The notes: a model not told the origin generated them from the sequence alone. Numbered from the stretch's first letter, positions 52,004 through 61,512 are shown. The stretch is 64,000 bases of DNA from Streptomyces genisteinicus (GCF_014489615.1 NZ_CP060825.1:3296001-3360000), one strand, 5' to 3'. Numbers and translations: made by a program.

Positions 52004-53553
52004 CCACCCAGTCCCACCCGATCACGCCCCGCCGCACGTACCTCATCGGCCGGGCCCGGCCGAACGCGATCGTCGGCAAGAACCGCGAGACCGGCGAGAT
52101 CGCGCTGATCATCGCCGGTGCGTTCCTCGGCATGATGAGCGGGCTGCTGGTCCCCGTGCTCACCCTGCGGATCGTGCTGCTGGTCGGCTTCCCGATGCTG
52201 GCGCTCGCCGCCGTCTACTTCCCGTACAAGCACCGCACCTTCTACCGGTGGTTCGAGATCAACCGGTCCTACAAGCGCACGCTGCGCCAGGGCACCGCCT
52301 ACCGCTCCGGCGCCGTCGAGGCCGGCACCCGGGCCGACGGGCGGGAGATCGAGATCGGCCCGCCGCCCGGCATCGGCCGGATCAGCTGGCTCGCGGCCCC
52401 CTTCGGCCCCGACGAGATCGCCGTGCTGCTGCACGCCGACCGCCGCACGGTCACCGCGGCCATCGAGATCGAGGGCCCCGGCGTCGGCCTGCGCGACAGC
52501 GAGGACCAGGAGGCCCTGGTCGACCGCTTCGGCACCCTGCTGAAGCACGTCGCCAACGGCGACGGCTTCGTGACGCGCCTTCAGATGCTGGCCCGCACCC
52601 TCCCCGCCGACCCGGACGCCCACGCCAAGGACGTCGCCCAGCGCGGCGACCGCGGCGCCCCCGGCTGGCTCCAGGAGTCCTACGACCAGCTCCAGTCGAT
52701 GGTCTCCACCTCCAGCGAGCAGCACCGCGCGTACCTCGTCGCCTGCATGCACTACTCCCGCGAACTGGCCGCCGAGGCCCACGCCATGGCCCGTGCCGTC
52801 AAGGCGTCCTCCGGGGCGCGGCGGCTCGACCGCGACGCCGGCCTCGCCGTCGTCATGGCCCGCGAGCTCACCGACATCTGCGCCCGCCTCGCCGAGGCCG
52901 ACATCCGGGTGCGCCAGCCGCTCGGGCAGTCCCGCCTCGCGTCCCTCGTGCACTCGATGTACGACCCGGACCACCCCATCGACCACATCCAGGCCATGTC
53001 CAAGCGCAACGCCTGGCCCGCCGAACTGGACGCCGTCGAGCCGACCTACCTCCAGGCCAAGACCCGCGAGTCGTCCACCCGCGCCCCCTGGTGCCACTCC
53101 ACGGCCTGGGTCAAGGAGTGGCCGATGACCCCCGTCGGCGTCAACTTCCTCGCCCCGCTGCTCGTCCACACCCCCGACGTGATCCGCACGGTCGCCGTCA
53201 CCATGGACCTGGAGCCCACCGAGGTGGCCATCGAGCGGATGCTCACCGAGAAGACCAACGACGAGGCCGACGCCAGCCGGGCCGCCAAGATGAACCGGAC
53301 GGTCGACCCCCGCGACATCGCCGCCCACGGACGGCTCGACCAGCGGGGTGAAGATCTCGCCAGCGGTGCGGCCGGGGTCAACCTCGTCGGGTACATCACT
53401 GTGTCGTCGCGTTCGCCCGAAGCCCTCGCCAGGGACAAGCGCACGATCAGGGCCTCCGCCGGCAAGTCGTATCTCAAGCTGGAGTGGTGCGACCGCGAAC
53501 ACCACCGGGCCTTTGTGAACACCCTGCCGTTCGCGACCGGCATCCGCCGATAG
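52000..53553 (+). CDS. cmdC: SCO6880/PrgI family protein: VirB4 N-terminal-like part (CmdC position)
   Basis: 517 residues from TTG 52000, with AGGAGG 10 bases upstream; it overlaps the previous stop (TTGA). Two N-terminal membrane helices (about 33-75, PrgI-like) precede a soluble domain that corresponds to the N-terminal half of VirB4-type ATPases. There is no Walker motif here. The ATPase half seems to be the next gene, so VirB4 is split across two proteins. This family is annotated 'SCO6880 family protein' in actinobacteria. Confidence 0.85.
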   Translation: MTTQSHPITPRRTYLIGRARPNAIVGKNRETGEIALIIAGAFLGMMSGLLVPVLTLRIVLLVGFPMLALAAVYFPYKHRTFYRWFEINRSYKRTLRQGTAYRSGAVEAGTRADGREIEIGPPPGIGRISWLAAPFGPDEIAVLLHADRRTVTAAIEIEGPGVGLRDSEDQEALVDRFGTLLKHVANGDGFVTRLQMLARTLPADPDAHAKDVAQRGDRGAPGWLQESYDQLQSMVSTSSEQHRAYLVACMHYSRELAAEAHAMARAVKASSGARRLDRDAGLAVVMARELTDICARLAEADIRVRQPLGQSRLASLVHSMYDPDHPIDHIQAMSKRNAWPAELDAVEPTYLQAKTRESSTRAPWCHSTAWVKEWPMTPVGVNFLAPLLVHTPDVIRTVAVTMDLEPTEVAIERMLTEKTNDEADASRAAKMNRTVDPRDIAAHGRLDQRGEDLASGAAGVNLVGYITVSSRSPEALARDKRTIRASAGKSYLKLEWCDREHHRAFVNTLPFATGIRR

Positions 53554-53565
53554 GGGCCCCGACTG

Positions 53566-54984
53566 ATGCGTGATCCGCTGTCCCTCCTCACCGACGCGTT
53601 CACCTCCTTCGTGTTCGGGAAGGTGGAGACGACCCGGCTGCCCGTCCGCACGTCGACCGGGCAGGCGCAGGCCGTCTACCTGCCGACCGCCGCACCCGGC
53701 CTCGGCGACTCCGGCGTGATCATCGGCCGCGAGGTCTACAGCGGCAAGGGCTACATCTACGACCCCTTCCAGCTCTACGGACAGCAGCTCCCCGCCCCGC
53801 ACTGGCTCGTCCTCGGCGAGTCCGGCAACGGCAAGTCCGCCCTGGAGAAGACGTACGTCCTGCGGCAGCTGCGCTTCCGCGACCGCCAGGTCGTCGTCCT
53901 CGACGCCCAGGGCGAGGACGGGGTCGGCGAATGGAACCTCATCGCCCAGGAGCTGGGGATAACTCCCATCCGGCTCGACCCGATGACGGCGCTCGACGGC
54001 GGCATCCGCCTCAACCCGCTCGACCCAGCGATCACCACCACCGGCCAGCTCGCCCTGCTGCGCACCATCATCGAGGTCGCGATGGGCCACGGCCTCGACG
54101 AGCGCAGCGGCTTCGCGCTCAAGGTCGCCCACGCCTACGTCAACGAGACCATCACCGACCGCCAGCCCGTGCTCACCGACATCGTCGAGCAGCTGCGCCA
54201 CCCCGAGCCCGAGTCCGCCGCGGCGATGAACGTCGACATAGACGATGTCCGCGCCTGGGGCCTGGACGTCGCCCTCGTCCTCGACCGCCTCGTCGACGGC
54301 GACCTGCGCGGCATGTTCGACGGGCCGACCACCGTCGGCATCGACCTCGACGCGCCGCTGATCGTCTTCGACCTCTCCCACATCGACCGCAACTCCATCG
54401 CCATGCCGATCCTGATGGCGATCGTCGGTGTGTGGCTGGAGCACACCTGGATCCGCCCCGACCGCAAGAAGCGCATCTTCCTGGTGGAGGAGGCGTGGCA
54501 CATCATCAACAGCCCCTTCGTCGCGCAGCTCTTCCAGCGGCTGCTCAAGTTCGGGCGGCGTCTCGGCCTGTCGTTCGTCGCCGTCGTGCACCACCTGTCC
54601 GACGTCGTCGACGGGGCGGCGGCCCGGGAGGCGGCGGCCATCCTGAAAATGGCCTCCACCCGCACCGTCTACGCCCAGAAAGCCGACGAGGCACGGGCGA
54701 CGGGCCGGGTCCTGGGACTGCCGCGCTGGGCCGTGGAGATCATCCCCACCCTCACACCCGGCATCGCCGTCTGGGACGTCAACGGCAACGTGCAGGTGGT
54801 CAAACACCTGATCACCGAGGCCGAACGCCCGCTCGTCTTCACCGACCGCGCGATGACCGAGTCCTCGGGACCCGCGGTGCCGGAGCACGTCCAGGCCGCC
54901 GAATGGGAGGCGGAGCAACGGGCGGCGCTCGTCGAGCAGCACCAGAGCTACGACGGCGAGTCGTCCCAGTCGACGGTGGCGTGA
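53566..54984 (+). CDS. cmdB: VirB4-like ATPase (CmdB)
   Basis: 472 residues. Walker A GESGNGKSA at 84-92, a Walker-B-like strand IFLVEEAWHII at 304-314, and a VVHHLSDVVDGAAAREA sensor segment, as in the C-terminal ATPase domain of VirB4/TraC. No membrane segment. The N-terminal 70 residues are a linker to CmdC. Orthologous to the ATP/GTP-binding CmdB (SCO4127) of S. coelicolor, for which nucleotide binding was considered important. ATG 53566 starts 12 bp after cmdC. Confidence 0.9.
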   Translation: MRDPLSLLTDAFTSFVFGKVETTRLPVRTSTGQAQAVYLPTAAPGLGDSGVIIGREVYSGKGYIYDPFQLYGQQLPAPHWLVLGESGNGKSALEKTYVLRQLRFRDRQVVVLDAQGEDGVGEWNLIAQELGITPIRLDPMTALDGGIRLNPLDPAITTTGQLALLRTIIEVAMGHGLDERSGFALKVAHAYVNETITDRQPVLTDIVEQLRHPEPESAAAMNVDIDDVRAWGLDVALVLDRLVDGDLRGMFDGPTTVGIDLDAPLIVFDLSHIDRNSIAMPILMAIVGVWLEHTWIRPDRKKRIFLVEEAWHIINSPFVAQLFQRLLKFGRRLGLSFVAVVHHLSDVVDGAAAREAAAILKMASTRTVYAQKADEARATGRVLGLPRWAVEIIPTLTPGIAVWDVNGNVQVVKHLITEAERPLVFTDRAMTESSGPAVPEHVQAAEWEAEQRAALVEQHQSYDGESSQSTVA

Positions 54985-54985
54985 G

Positions 54986-56656
54986 ATGCACAGGGGGACG
55001 GACAGCGGGCACGAGGCGTACCGGGAGGGCCGCCGGGGCGGGGAGCGCGGGAACGGCGGCCCGCCGGACGGCCTGCTGCTCGCCCTGCTCGGCTTCCTCC
55101 TCGGACTGAGCGTCGTCGTCTGGACCGCCGCGGGTCTCGCGGGCCTCCTCGCCCACGGGTCCTGGCCCACCGGCGTCAGCTACGGCACCTCACCGGAGGC
55201 GCTGCGGGCCCTGGTGTCCGACCCGACCGACCTGGCGGGCGCCTACCCCGGCACACCGCCCGGCGAGCTCTCCGGACACGGCCTCTTCTGGGGGCTGGTC
55301 ATCGGCCAGGTGATGGTGCTCGCGGTGCTGACGGTGTTCGTGCTCGGCACCGTCGCCCGCTGGCGGGCGGTGCGCGCCGAGGCCCGCTCCGCGCGCCGGG
55401 AACGCGCGGAGGCGGACGGCCGCCGGGCGCAGGGCCCGGCACGGCGGGAACCGCATTCGTACGAGCAGGCCCCGGCACCCGCCCCCCAGGAGCACGCCGT
55501 CCCCGCCCCGTACGAGGCCTTCCCCACCCCGCAGGAGCACGCCGTCCCCGCGGAGCCGCCCCCGGCCCACCTCGGCCCCGCCGGGAACCACCACCCCGCC
55601 CCGGCACCTGCCCCGCCGGCCCCGATGCCCCCGCTCCCCGCACCGGCCACGGCCGGTGCCGCCCCAGGATCTGCCGCCCCCGCCCCGGCTTCCGCCGCCC
55701 CCGTGCCCGTCCTCCCGGGTCCCCGGGGCGGCACCGCACGCGTCGTGTACGGCGACGCCGCCACCCGGCGGCCCACGGCCGTGCAGGCCCTCCTCGACGC
55801 CGAGGGCCCCGCCCTGGTCGTCACCTCCGACCCCGCCGTCTGGGCCGCCACCAAGGACACCCGGGCCAAGCTCGGACCGGTCCTCGTCTACGACCCCGGC
55901 CACCTGTGCGACACCCCGGCCCGACTCCACTGGGCGCCCACGCAGGGCTGCGAGGACGCCGGCACGGCAACGGCCCGCGCCGCGGCCCTCCTCGCCCCCG
56001 TACGGCCCCGCGCGCTCGTCGACGCCGCGATGGCCGACACCGCCGAAACCCTCCTGCGCTGCTGGCTCCACGCGGCGGCCGTCGACGGCCGCCCGTTCCG
56101 CCAAGTGCACCGCTGGGCCCAGGGCACCGGCGCCCACGAAGCGGTGCGCATCCTGCGCACCCACCCCAAGGCCGCCTCCGGGACCGCGGGACTGCTGGAG
56201 TCCGCGCTCACCGCCCATCCCGAACGCCGCGACATCGCGATCGAGTTGACCGCACGGGCCTTCGGCGCCCTCTCCGCGGTCCACGTCCGGGAGGCGTGCA
56301 CACCGAACCGAACGGATGCGCTCGCCTTGGAATCATTTGCCGTGGAAACGGGCACCCTCTATGTGGTGGGTGAGGCGATCGAGGATCCCCGCACCCGCCC
56401 CGGCGCGATGCCGCTCCTCACGGCTCTCGCCTCCGACGTGGTCGAGCACGGCCGCCGCCTGGCCGCACGGTCAACCGACGGTCGGCTCGACCCACCACTC
56501 ACTCTCGTCCTCGACGACGTCGCGGCGGTCGCCCCGCTCCCCGCCGTCCCCCGGCTGACGGCCACCGGTCACGAACAGGGCATGCCCGCCCTCGTCCTGC
56601 TGCGCTCGCCCGAACAGGCCCGCGCCCGCTGGTCCGAGCCGCTCCCCTCGTACTGA
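54986..56656 (+). CDS. cmdA: TraG/VirD4-like protein without P-loop (CmdA position)
   Basis: 556 residues. Two N-terminal membrane helices (28-55 and 99-125), a basic stretch, a Pro/Ala/His-rich linker (150-245), then a TraG-like domain. The region that should hold the Walker A motif reads VVYGDAATRRPTAVQALLDA (253-272), with no GxxxxGK[ST]. The following strand GPALVVTSDPAVWAATKDTR and Walker-B-like LTLVLDDVAAVAPLP (505-519) still match VirD4. The protein ends soon after, where canonical TraG goes on for about 80 residues. It looks like a coupling protein that has lost ATPase ability. Confidence 0.82.
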   Translation: MHRGTDSGHEAYREGRRGGERGNGGPPDGLLLALLGFLLGLSVVVWTAAGLAGLLAHGSWPTGVSYGTSPEALRALVSDPTDLAGAYPGTPPGELSGHGLFWGLVIGQVMVLAVLTVFVLGTVARWRAVRAEARSARRERAEADGRRAQGPARREPHSYEQAPAPAPQEHAVPAPYEAFPTPQEHAVPAEPPPAHLGPAGNHHPAPAPAPPAPMPPLPAPATAGAAPGSAAPAPASAAPVPVLPGPRGGTARVVYGDAATRRPTAVQALLDAEGPALVVTSDPAVWAATKDTRAKLGPVLVYDPGHLCDTPARLHWAPTQGCEDAGTATARAAALLAPVRPRALVDAAMADTAETLLRCWLHAAAVDGRPFRQVHRWAQGTGAHEAVRILRTHPKAASGTAGLLESALTAHPERRDIAIELTARAFGALSAVHVREACTPNRTDALALESFAVETGTLYVVGEAIEDPRTRPGAMPLLTALASDVVEHGRRLAARSTDGRLDPPLTLVLDDVAAVAPLPAVPRLTATGHEQGMPALVLLRSPEQARARWSEPLPSY

Positions 56657-56711
56657 GTCCGACGCCCCACGGAGCACCGGCACCCGTGTCGTTCCCCCCG
56701 GCACCGCCCGC

Positions 56712-57266
56712 TTACGGAAGCGGCTCCCGCGGCACCACGTACTCGCGCGCCATCGGGTCGCCGGGGATCGGCGACAGGTCGTCGCTCGGCACGAAGCCGG
56801 CCCGGCGGTAGAAGCGCTCCGCACGCTCGTTCTCCACGTGGAACACCAGCCGCACCCGCTCGGCGCGCGGCGACGTCAGCTCCCACGACCACTCCAGCGC
56901 CGCCCGGAACAGCGCGTCGGCGATCCCGCCGCCCCGCGCGCGCTCCCGCACGAACACGCCCACCAGGTGGGTCTGGTCCACCGGGGCGGGCTTCCCCACC
57001 CGCACCGGCGCCCCGGTCCGCTCCACCAGCACGGTGGCCGTGCCGTCCCAACTCCCGTCCGGCGCCTCGGCGATGAACTGGATCACCTCGCGGCCCTCGG
57101 CCGCCGACGCGGTCCGCTCCTGCCAGTGCGCGTCCGGCATCGCGGCCGCCCGCTCGTAGGGCTCCAGGAAAGCTATGGAGGCCAGCGGGTCCTTCAGGGC
57201 ATCGAGCCGCAGCTCACGGGCCTTCGCCCACTCCTCGGCACGCACGGGCCGGATGACGTATTCCAT
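56712..57266 (-). CDS. GNAT family N-acetyltransferase
   Basis: 184 residues from ATG 57266 (MEYVIRPVRAEEWAKARELR). The acetyl-CoA loop is LVGVFVRERARGGGIADALF, followed by VENERAERFYRRAGF, the usual last helix-strand of the fold. The acceptor substrate is unknown. It is convergent with the cmd cluster and divergent from the ABC transporter genes. Confidence 0.9.
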   Translation of the reverse strand: MEYVIRPVRAEEWAKARELRLDALKDPLASIAFLEPYERAAAMPDAHWQERTASAAEGREVIQFIAEAPDGSWDGTATVLVERTGAPVRVGKPAPVDQTHLVGVFVRERARGGGIADALFRAALEWSWELTSPRAERVRLVFHVENERAERFYRRAGFVPSDDLSPIPGDPMAREYVVPREPLP

Positions 57267-57507
57267 GGGCAGATGGTGTCCCTCAGCACCCGTTCCCGGC
57301 AACGAGATTTCGCCTGGTGAGCACCGTCGCCCGACCGTCCGCCCGCCGCCGTGCCGCCCGGACCCTCCCAACCCCCGGAGCCCCCGGAGCCCCGAGCCGC
57401 CCAAACCCTCCCAACCCCCGGAGCCCCCGACCTGCCGTCGTACCGGGGTACTACGCGCCCTCCCGGTATGCGGTCCACGGTCGGACGCCGGCCCGCCCCG
57501 CCCTCCG

Positions 57508-57513
57508 TAGCGT
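57508..57513 (+). promoter_or_regulatory. Candidate -10 for leaderless ABC transporter mRNA
   Basis: TAGCGT ends seven bases before ATG 57521, which has no ribosome binding site. This suggests a leaderless transcript for the ABC-kinase-regulator operon. Confidence 0.45.
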
Positions 57514-57520
57514 CGACGCC

Positions 57521-58522
57521 ATGACCAGCACCCAGCGAACCGCCGCCCGGCGGCCCGTCCCGGCACCGGCTCACAGGACCGGCTCGGGCATCGAGGCCAC
57601 CGGCCTCACCAAGCGCTACGGCGCCAAGACCGTCGTCCACGACCTCTCCTTCAGCGTGCGTCCCGGCACCGTCACCGGCTTCCTCGGCCCCAACGGTGCG
57701 GGCAAGTCCACGACCATGCGCATGATCCTCGGGCTCGACGCCCCCACCCGGGGCCGGGCCGTCGTCGGTGGCCGGGCCTACCGCGACCACCCCGCACCGC
57801 TCACCGAGGTCGGCGCCCTGCTGGAGGCCAAGTCCGTGCACCCCGGCCGCAGCGCCCGCAACCACCTCCTCGCCCTCGCGTACACCCACGGCATCCCCGC
57901 CTCCCGCGTCGACGCCGTCATCGAGCTCACCGGCCTCACCGATGTGGCGCGACGCCGGGTGAAGGGCTTCAGCCTGGGGATGGGCCAGCGGCTCGGCATC
58001 GCCGCGGCCCTCCTGGGCGACCCGGCGACACTCGTCCTCGACGAGCCCGTCAACGGCCTCGACCCCGAGGGCGTGCTGTGGATCCGCACCCTGCTGAAGT
58101 CTCTCGCGGCCGAGGGCCGCACCGTGCTCGTCTCCTCCCACCTGATGAGCGAGATGGCGCTCACCGCCGACCACCTGGTCATCATCGGCCGGGGCCGCCT
58201 CCTCGCCGACACCACGGTCGAGGAGTTCGTCCGGCACGCGGGCGCCGCCTCCGTCCACGTCGTCACCCCCGAGGCGGGCACCCTCGCGGAACTGCTCGCC
58301 GGCCCCGGGGTCGAGATCGCCGCCGGCGCCTCCGGCGTGCTCGACGTCCGCGGCACCGACAGCACCCGCATCGGCGCCACGGCCGCCGAGCACGGCATCC
58401 CGCTGTACGAACTCACCCCCGTCCGCGCCTCCCTGGAGCAGGCGTTCATGGACCTCACGCGCGACGCGGTCGAGTACCCGACCCGCTCACCCGCCACCGC
58501 CCCCGAAGGAGCAGCCGCATGA
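57521..58522 (+). CDS. ABC transporter ATP-binding protein
   Basis: 333 residues. Walker A GPNGAGKST, signature FSLGMGQRLGIA (an LSGGQ variant usual in this subfamily), Walker B LVLDEPVNGLDP, and switch His in VSSHLMSEM. The C-terminal ~90 residues after 225 are the extension seen in BcrA/DrrA-type drug or lantibiotic exporters. It pairs with the permease gene, whose start overlaps its stop by 4 bp. Confidence 0.94.
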   Translation: MTSTQRTAARRPVPAPAHRTGSGIEATGLTKRYGAKTVVHDLSFSVRPGTVTGFLGPNGAGKSTTMRMILGLDAPTRGRAVVGGRAYRDHPAPLTEVGALLEAKSVHPGRSARNHLLALAYTHGIPASRVDAVIELTGLTDVARRRVKGFSLGMGQRLGIAAALLGDPATLVLDEPVNGLDPEGVLWIRTLLKSLAAEGRTVLVSSHLMSEMALTADHLVIIGRGRLLADTTVEEFVRHAGAASVHVVTPEAGTLAELLAGPGVEIAAGASGVLDVRGTDSTRIGATAAEHGIPLYELTPVRASLEQAFMDLTRDAVEYPTRSPATAPEGAAA

Positions 58523-59313
58523 CCACCCACCTGTCCGCACCGCCGGCCGGCCACCGGCTCACGCTCCCCCGTGTGCTGCGTTCCGAGTGGCACAAGCTGT
58601 GGACGGTGCGCTCCACCTGGATCACCCTGCTGTCCTCGTCCCTGCTGACGCTCGGCGTGGGCATCACGATGGGCGCCACCTACGAGAGCGGCGGTGGCGA
58701 CGGCGACGTCGACACCGTCCTCCTGAGCCTCATCGGCCTCCAGTTCGCCCATGTCGCACTCGGCGTGCTCGGCATCCTGGTGACCGCCGGCGAGTACGCG
58801 ACCGGCATGATCAGGGCCACCGTCACCGCCGTCCCCGGCCGCCTCCCCGTCCTGTGGACGAAGGCCGCCGTCTACGCGGCCGTGACGCTGGCGGTCACCA
58901 CGGCGACCGCGTTCGTGACCTTCGCCGCCGCCCAGCTCTTCTTCGAAGGCACCGACCAGCAGGCCGCCTTCGGCGACCCGGGCGTCCTGCGGGCCCTCAC
59001 GGGCAGCTCGGCGGCCGTGACGCTGCTGGGGCTGGTCGCGCTCGGGCTCGGCGCCCTGCTCCGCTCGGTACCCGGCGCGATCGGCGCCTTCATCGGCGGC
59101 GTGATGGTCCTGCCGGAGGTCGTCGGAATGCTCCCGTACGACATCGTCCACGACGCCCTCGAGTACTTTCCCGACAGCGCGACGACCATCCTGCTCTCCG
59201 CCGACCCGGTGCCCGGCGCACCCTCTCCGGCCGAGGCCCTGATCGCCATGGTCCTCTGGGCGGCGGCCGCACTCGGCGCGGCGGCCCTGCGTCTTCGCCG
59301 AAGCGACGTATGA
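58519..59313 (+). CDS. ABC-2 type transporter permease
   Basis: 264 residues with six membrane segments. RVLRSEWHKLWTVRSTWITL at the N-terminus is the typical amphipathic entry of ABC-2 permeases in this family, and GEYATGMIRATVTAVPGRLP is its conserved cytoplasmic loop. It works with the upstream ATPase, probably in export of a drug or peptide. ATG 58519 is behind AAGGAG. Confidence 0.92.
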   Translation: MTTHLSAPPAGHRLTLPRVLRSEWHKLWTVRSTWITLLSSSLLTLGVGITMGATYESGGGDGDVDTVLLSLIGLQFAHVALGVLGILVTAGEYATGMIRATVTAVPGRLPVLWTKAAVYAAVTLAVTTATAFVTFAAAQLFFEGTDQQAAFGDPGVLRALTGSSAAVTLLGLVALGLGALLRSVPGAIGAFIGGVMVLPEVVGMLPYDIVHDALEYFPDSATTILLSADPVPGAPSPAEALIAMVLWAAAALGAAALRLRRSDV

Positions 59314-59429
59314 CCCGGCCGGAGACCACGGCCCAGGCTTCCGCTCAGGCTTCAACTCAGGGCTGCGCACCGGCCTGCGCACCGGCCAGCGGGTCCCCGC
59401 CGGGGCCTCCGCGGGGCCAGGATGGGACC

Positions 59430-60773
59430 GTGACGGACCAGCCGTGCCAGACGGGCACCTCCGCCGTACCGGCAGCCGCCGGCACCCCCGACCGGTCCTC
59501 CTGGTCGGCGGGTGCCGAGCCGCTGACCGGCAGGATGCACCGCCTCGGCGAACGTTTCCGCGGCTTCGACCGGCGCCGCCCCCTGTGGTGGGACCTCCAC
59601 CTCACCTGCCTCATGGTGCTCGGCGCTCTCGTGGACGCGTCCGGGGGCTGGAAGAACATCGCCTTCGACCCGGAGGTGCCCGCCTGGCTCGTCGTCACGA
59701 TGAGCCTCGCGTTCAGCGTCCCGCTGATGTGGCGGCGCACCCGGCCGCTGGCCGTCCTCGGTGTGATGCTGGCCGCGGCCCTCGTCAACGCCTGGTCAGG
59801 CGCCCATCTCCAGGCCGCCTTCCTCCACCTGCTCGTCGTCTTCAACATCGCCCTGCGCCTGCCGCTGCGCACCCTGGTGTGGGCCTGCGGGGCCGCACTC
59901 GTGCCGGTGGCGGTCGGAGCGACGCTCTACCCCGTCGGCAGCTGGGACCAGCAGTTCGTCCCCCAGCTCTACGGGATCGTGCTGGTCGCGCTCCTCGGCC
60001 TCCTCGTCCGCAGCCGCCGTGACTACACGGCCTCGCTGCTGGAACGCGCCCGCCGCCTCGAAGTGGAACGCGATCAGCAGGCGAGGCTCGCCGCAGCCGC
60101 CGAACGCGTCCGTATCGCACGGGAGATGCACGACATCATCGGCCACAACCTGTCCGTGATCACCGGTCTCGCCGACGGCGGCGCCTACGCGGCGGCCACC
60201 AGCCCTCAGCGTGCGGCGCAGGCCCTCGACGCCATCGGCACCACCAGCCGCCAGGCGCTCTCCGAACTCCGCCGGGTCCTCGACGTGATGCGGGACGACG
60301 GACCCCCGGTCGCCGAACTCGCGCCCCAGCCCGCACTGACCGACCTCGGCCGGCTCGTCGAGGGCGTCCGCGCCGCCGGCCTGCCGGTGACCCTCACCGT
60401 CGACGGCGATCCCGGCGGCCGTTCCCCCGGCCGCCAGCTCACCGTGTACCGGGTGGTGCAGGAAGCCCTGACGAACACCCTCAAGCACGGCGGTCCGACG
60501 GCGACGGCCGAGGTGACGGTCCGCTACGCCGACGACGGCACGGTCACCGCGGAGATCACGGACACCGGAAGCGCCCGGAACGGGCCCGGCGACCAGAACG
60601 GGAGCGGCACCGCATCCGGCACCGGCACCACCGTCACCGGCCCGGGCCGTGGACTCACCGGGATGCGGGAACGAACGGCTCTGTACAACGGCACACTTGA
60701 AGCCGGCCCCCGGCGAACAGCCCCCGGGGGCTGGCGCGTACGCCTCCGTCTCCCGAAGGAATCCACCCGGTGA
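59430..60773 (+). CDS. NarL-type sensor histidine kinase
   Basis: 447 residues from GTG 59430, with AGGA seven bases upstream. An ATG at 59310 would overlap the permease stop and add 40 residues, but that extension is low-complexity and has clearly fewer G/C third positions than the gene, so the later start is preferred. Four to six membrane segments precede a HisKA_3 domain with phospho-acceptor His in AREMHDIIGHNLSVI, N-box VVQEALTNTLKHGG and G-box GRGLTGMRERTALY. Partner of the NarL-type regulator that overlaps its stop. Confidence 0.92.
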   Translation: MTDQPCQTGTSAVPAAAGTPDRSSWSAGAEPLTGRMHRLGERFRGFDRRRPLWWDLHLTCLMVLGALVDASGGWKNIAFDPEVPAWLVVTMSLAFSVPLMWRRTRPLAVLGVMLAAALVNAWSGAHLQAAFLHLLVVFNIALRLPLRTLVWACGAALVPVAVGATLYPVGSWDQQFVPQLYGIVLVALLGLLVRSRRDYTASLLERARRLEVERDQQARLAAAAERVRIAREMHDIIGHNLSVITGLADGGAYAAATSPQRAAQALDAIGTTSRQALSELRRVLDVMRDDGPPVAELAPQPALTDLGRLVEGVRAAGLPVTLTVDGDPGGRSPGRQLTVYRVVQEALTNTLKHGGPTATAEVTVRYADDGTVTAEITDTGSARNGPGDQNGSGTASGTGTTVTGPGRGLTGMRERTALYNGTLEAGPRRTAPGGWRVRLRLPKESTR

Positions 60774-61447
60774 CCACCGTCCTCATCGCCGACGACCAGC
60801 CCATGCAGCGCTTCGGCTTCCGGATGCTGCTGGAGAGTCAGCCCGACCTCACAGTGGCGGGCGAGGCGGCGAACGGCTCTGAGGCCGTCCGGATGACGGC
60901 CGAACTCCGCCCGGACGTCGTCCTGATGGACATCCGCATGCCGGGCCTGGACGGCATCGAGGCCACCCGCAGGATCGTCGCCGCCGGCGACCGGACCCGG
61001 GTGCTGATCGTGACGACGTTCGACCTCGACGAATACGCCTACACGGGGCTTCGGGCGGGAGCGAGCGGCTTCCTCGTCAAGGACGCGCTGCCCGAGGAGC
61101 TGCTGTCCGGCATCCGTGCCGTGGCGGCGGGCGACGCGGTCGTCGCGCCCAGCCTGACCCGGCGGCTCCTGGACACCTACGTCCACCACCTCCCGGCGAG
61201 CGCGGCGGCCGACCCCGCGGCCGGTGCTCCCGACGAACGTCTGGGCCGGTTGACCGAGCGGGAACGCGAGATCCTCACGGTGATCGGCCGGGGATGGACC
61301 AACACGGAGATCGCCGACCGGCTGCATCTGGCGGAGTCCACGGTGAAGACGCACGTCAGCAGGATTCTCGCGAAGACGGGTGCCCGCGACCGGGTCCAGG
61401 CGGTGATCCTCGCGTACGACACCCGCCTCGTGAACCCGTCCCGGTGA
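60770..61447 (+). CDS. NarL/LuxR-type response regulator
   Basis: 225 residues from GTG 60770 (GTGA overlap with the kinase). Receiver pocket Asp8-Asp9, phospho-acceptor Asp about 54 (VVLMDIRMPGLDG) and Lys in FLVKDALPEE. The C-terminal LuxR HTH is LTEREREILTVIGRGWTNTE, then LHLAESTVKTHVSRILAKTG. It likely controls the linked ABC exporter. It is convergent with the rRNA operon. Confidence 0.95.
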   Translation: MTTVLIADDQPMQRFGFRMLLESQPDLTVAGEAANGSEAVRMTAELRPDVVLMDIRMPGLDGIEATRRIVAAGDRTRVLIVTTFDLDEYAYTGLRAGASGFLVKDALPEELLSGIRAVAAGDAVVAPSLTRRLLDTYVHHLPASAAADPAAGAPDERLGRLTEREREILTVIGRGWTNTEIADRLHLAESTVKTHVSRILAKTGARDRVQAVILAYDTRLVNPSR

Positions 61448-61512
61448 GTCGGGGCGGCCCCGATGCCGAAACCAAACCGTGCTCGGCCTTCGAATTGCCC
61501 CGAAACGCAGAA

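Noticed and set aside
51664..55170. 1168-codon open frame on the minus strand
   Set aside because: It lies antisense to four well-supported cmd genes and its translation is a Val/Asp/Gly/Arg-rich mirror typical of high-G+C shadow frames.
49428..56656. Integrative conjugative element
   Set aside because: Type IV-like components are present but no integrase, relaxase, tRNA junction or repeat-bounded ends were seen, and the gene order matches the conserved chromosome (cmd locus).
59310..59429. 40-residue N-terminal extension of the sensor kinase from ATG 59310
   Set aside because: Although the ATG overlaps the permease stop, the stretch has about nine non-G/C third positions in 41 codons and is low-complexity, unlike the rest of the gene; GTG 59430 has a better ribosome binding site.
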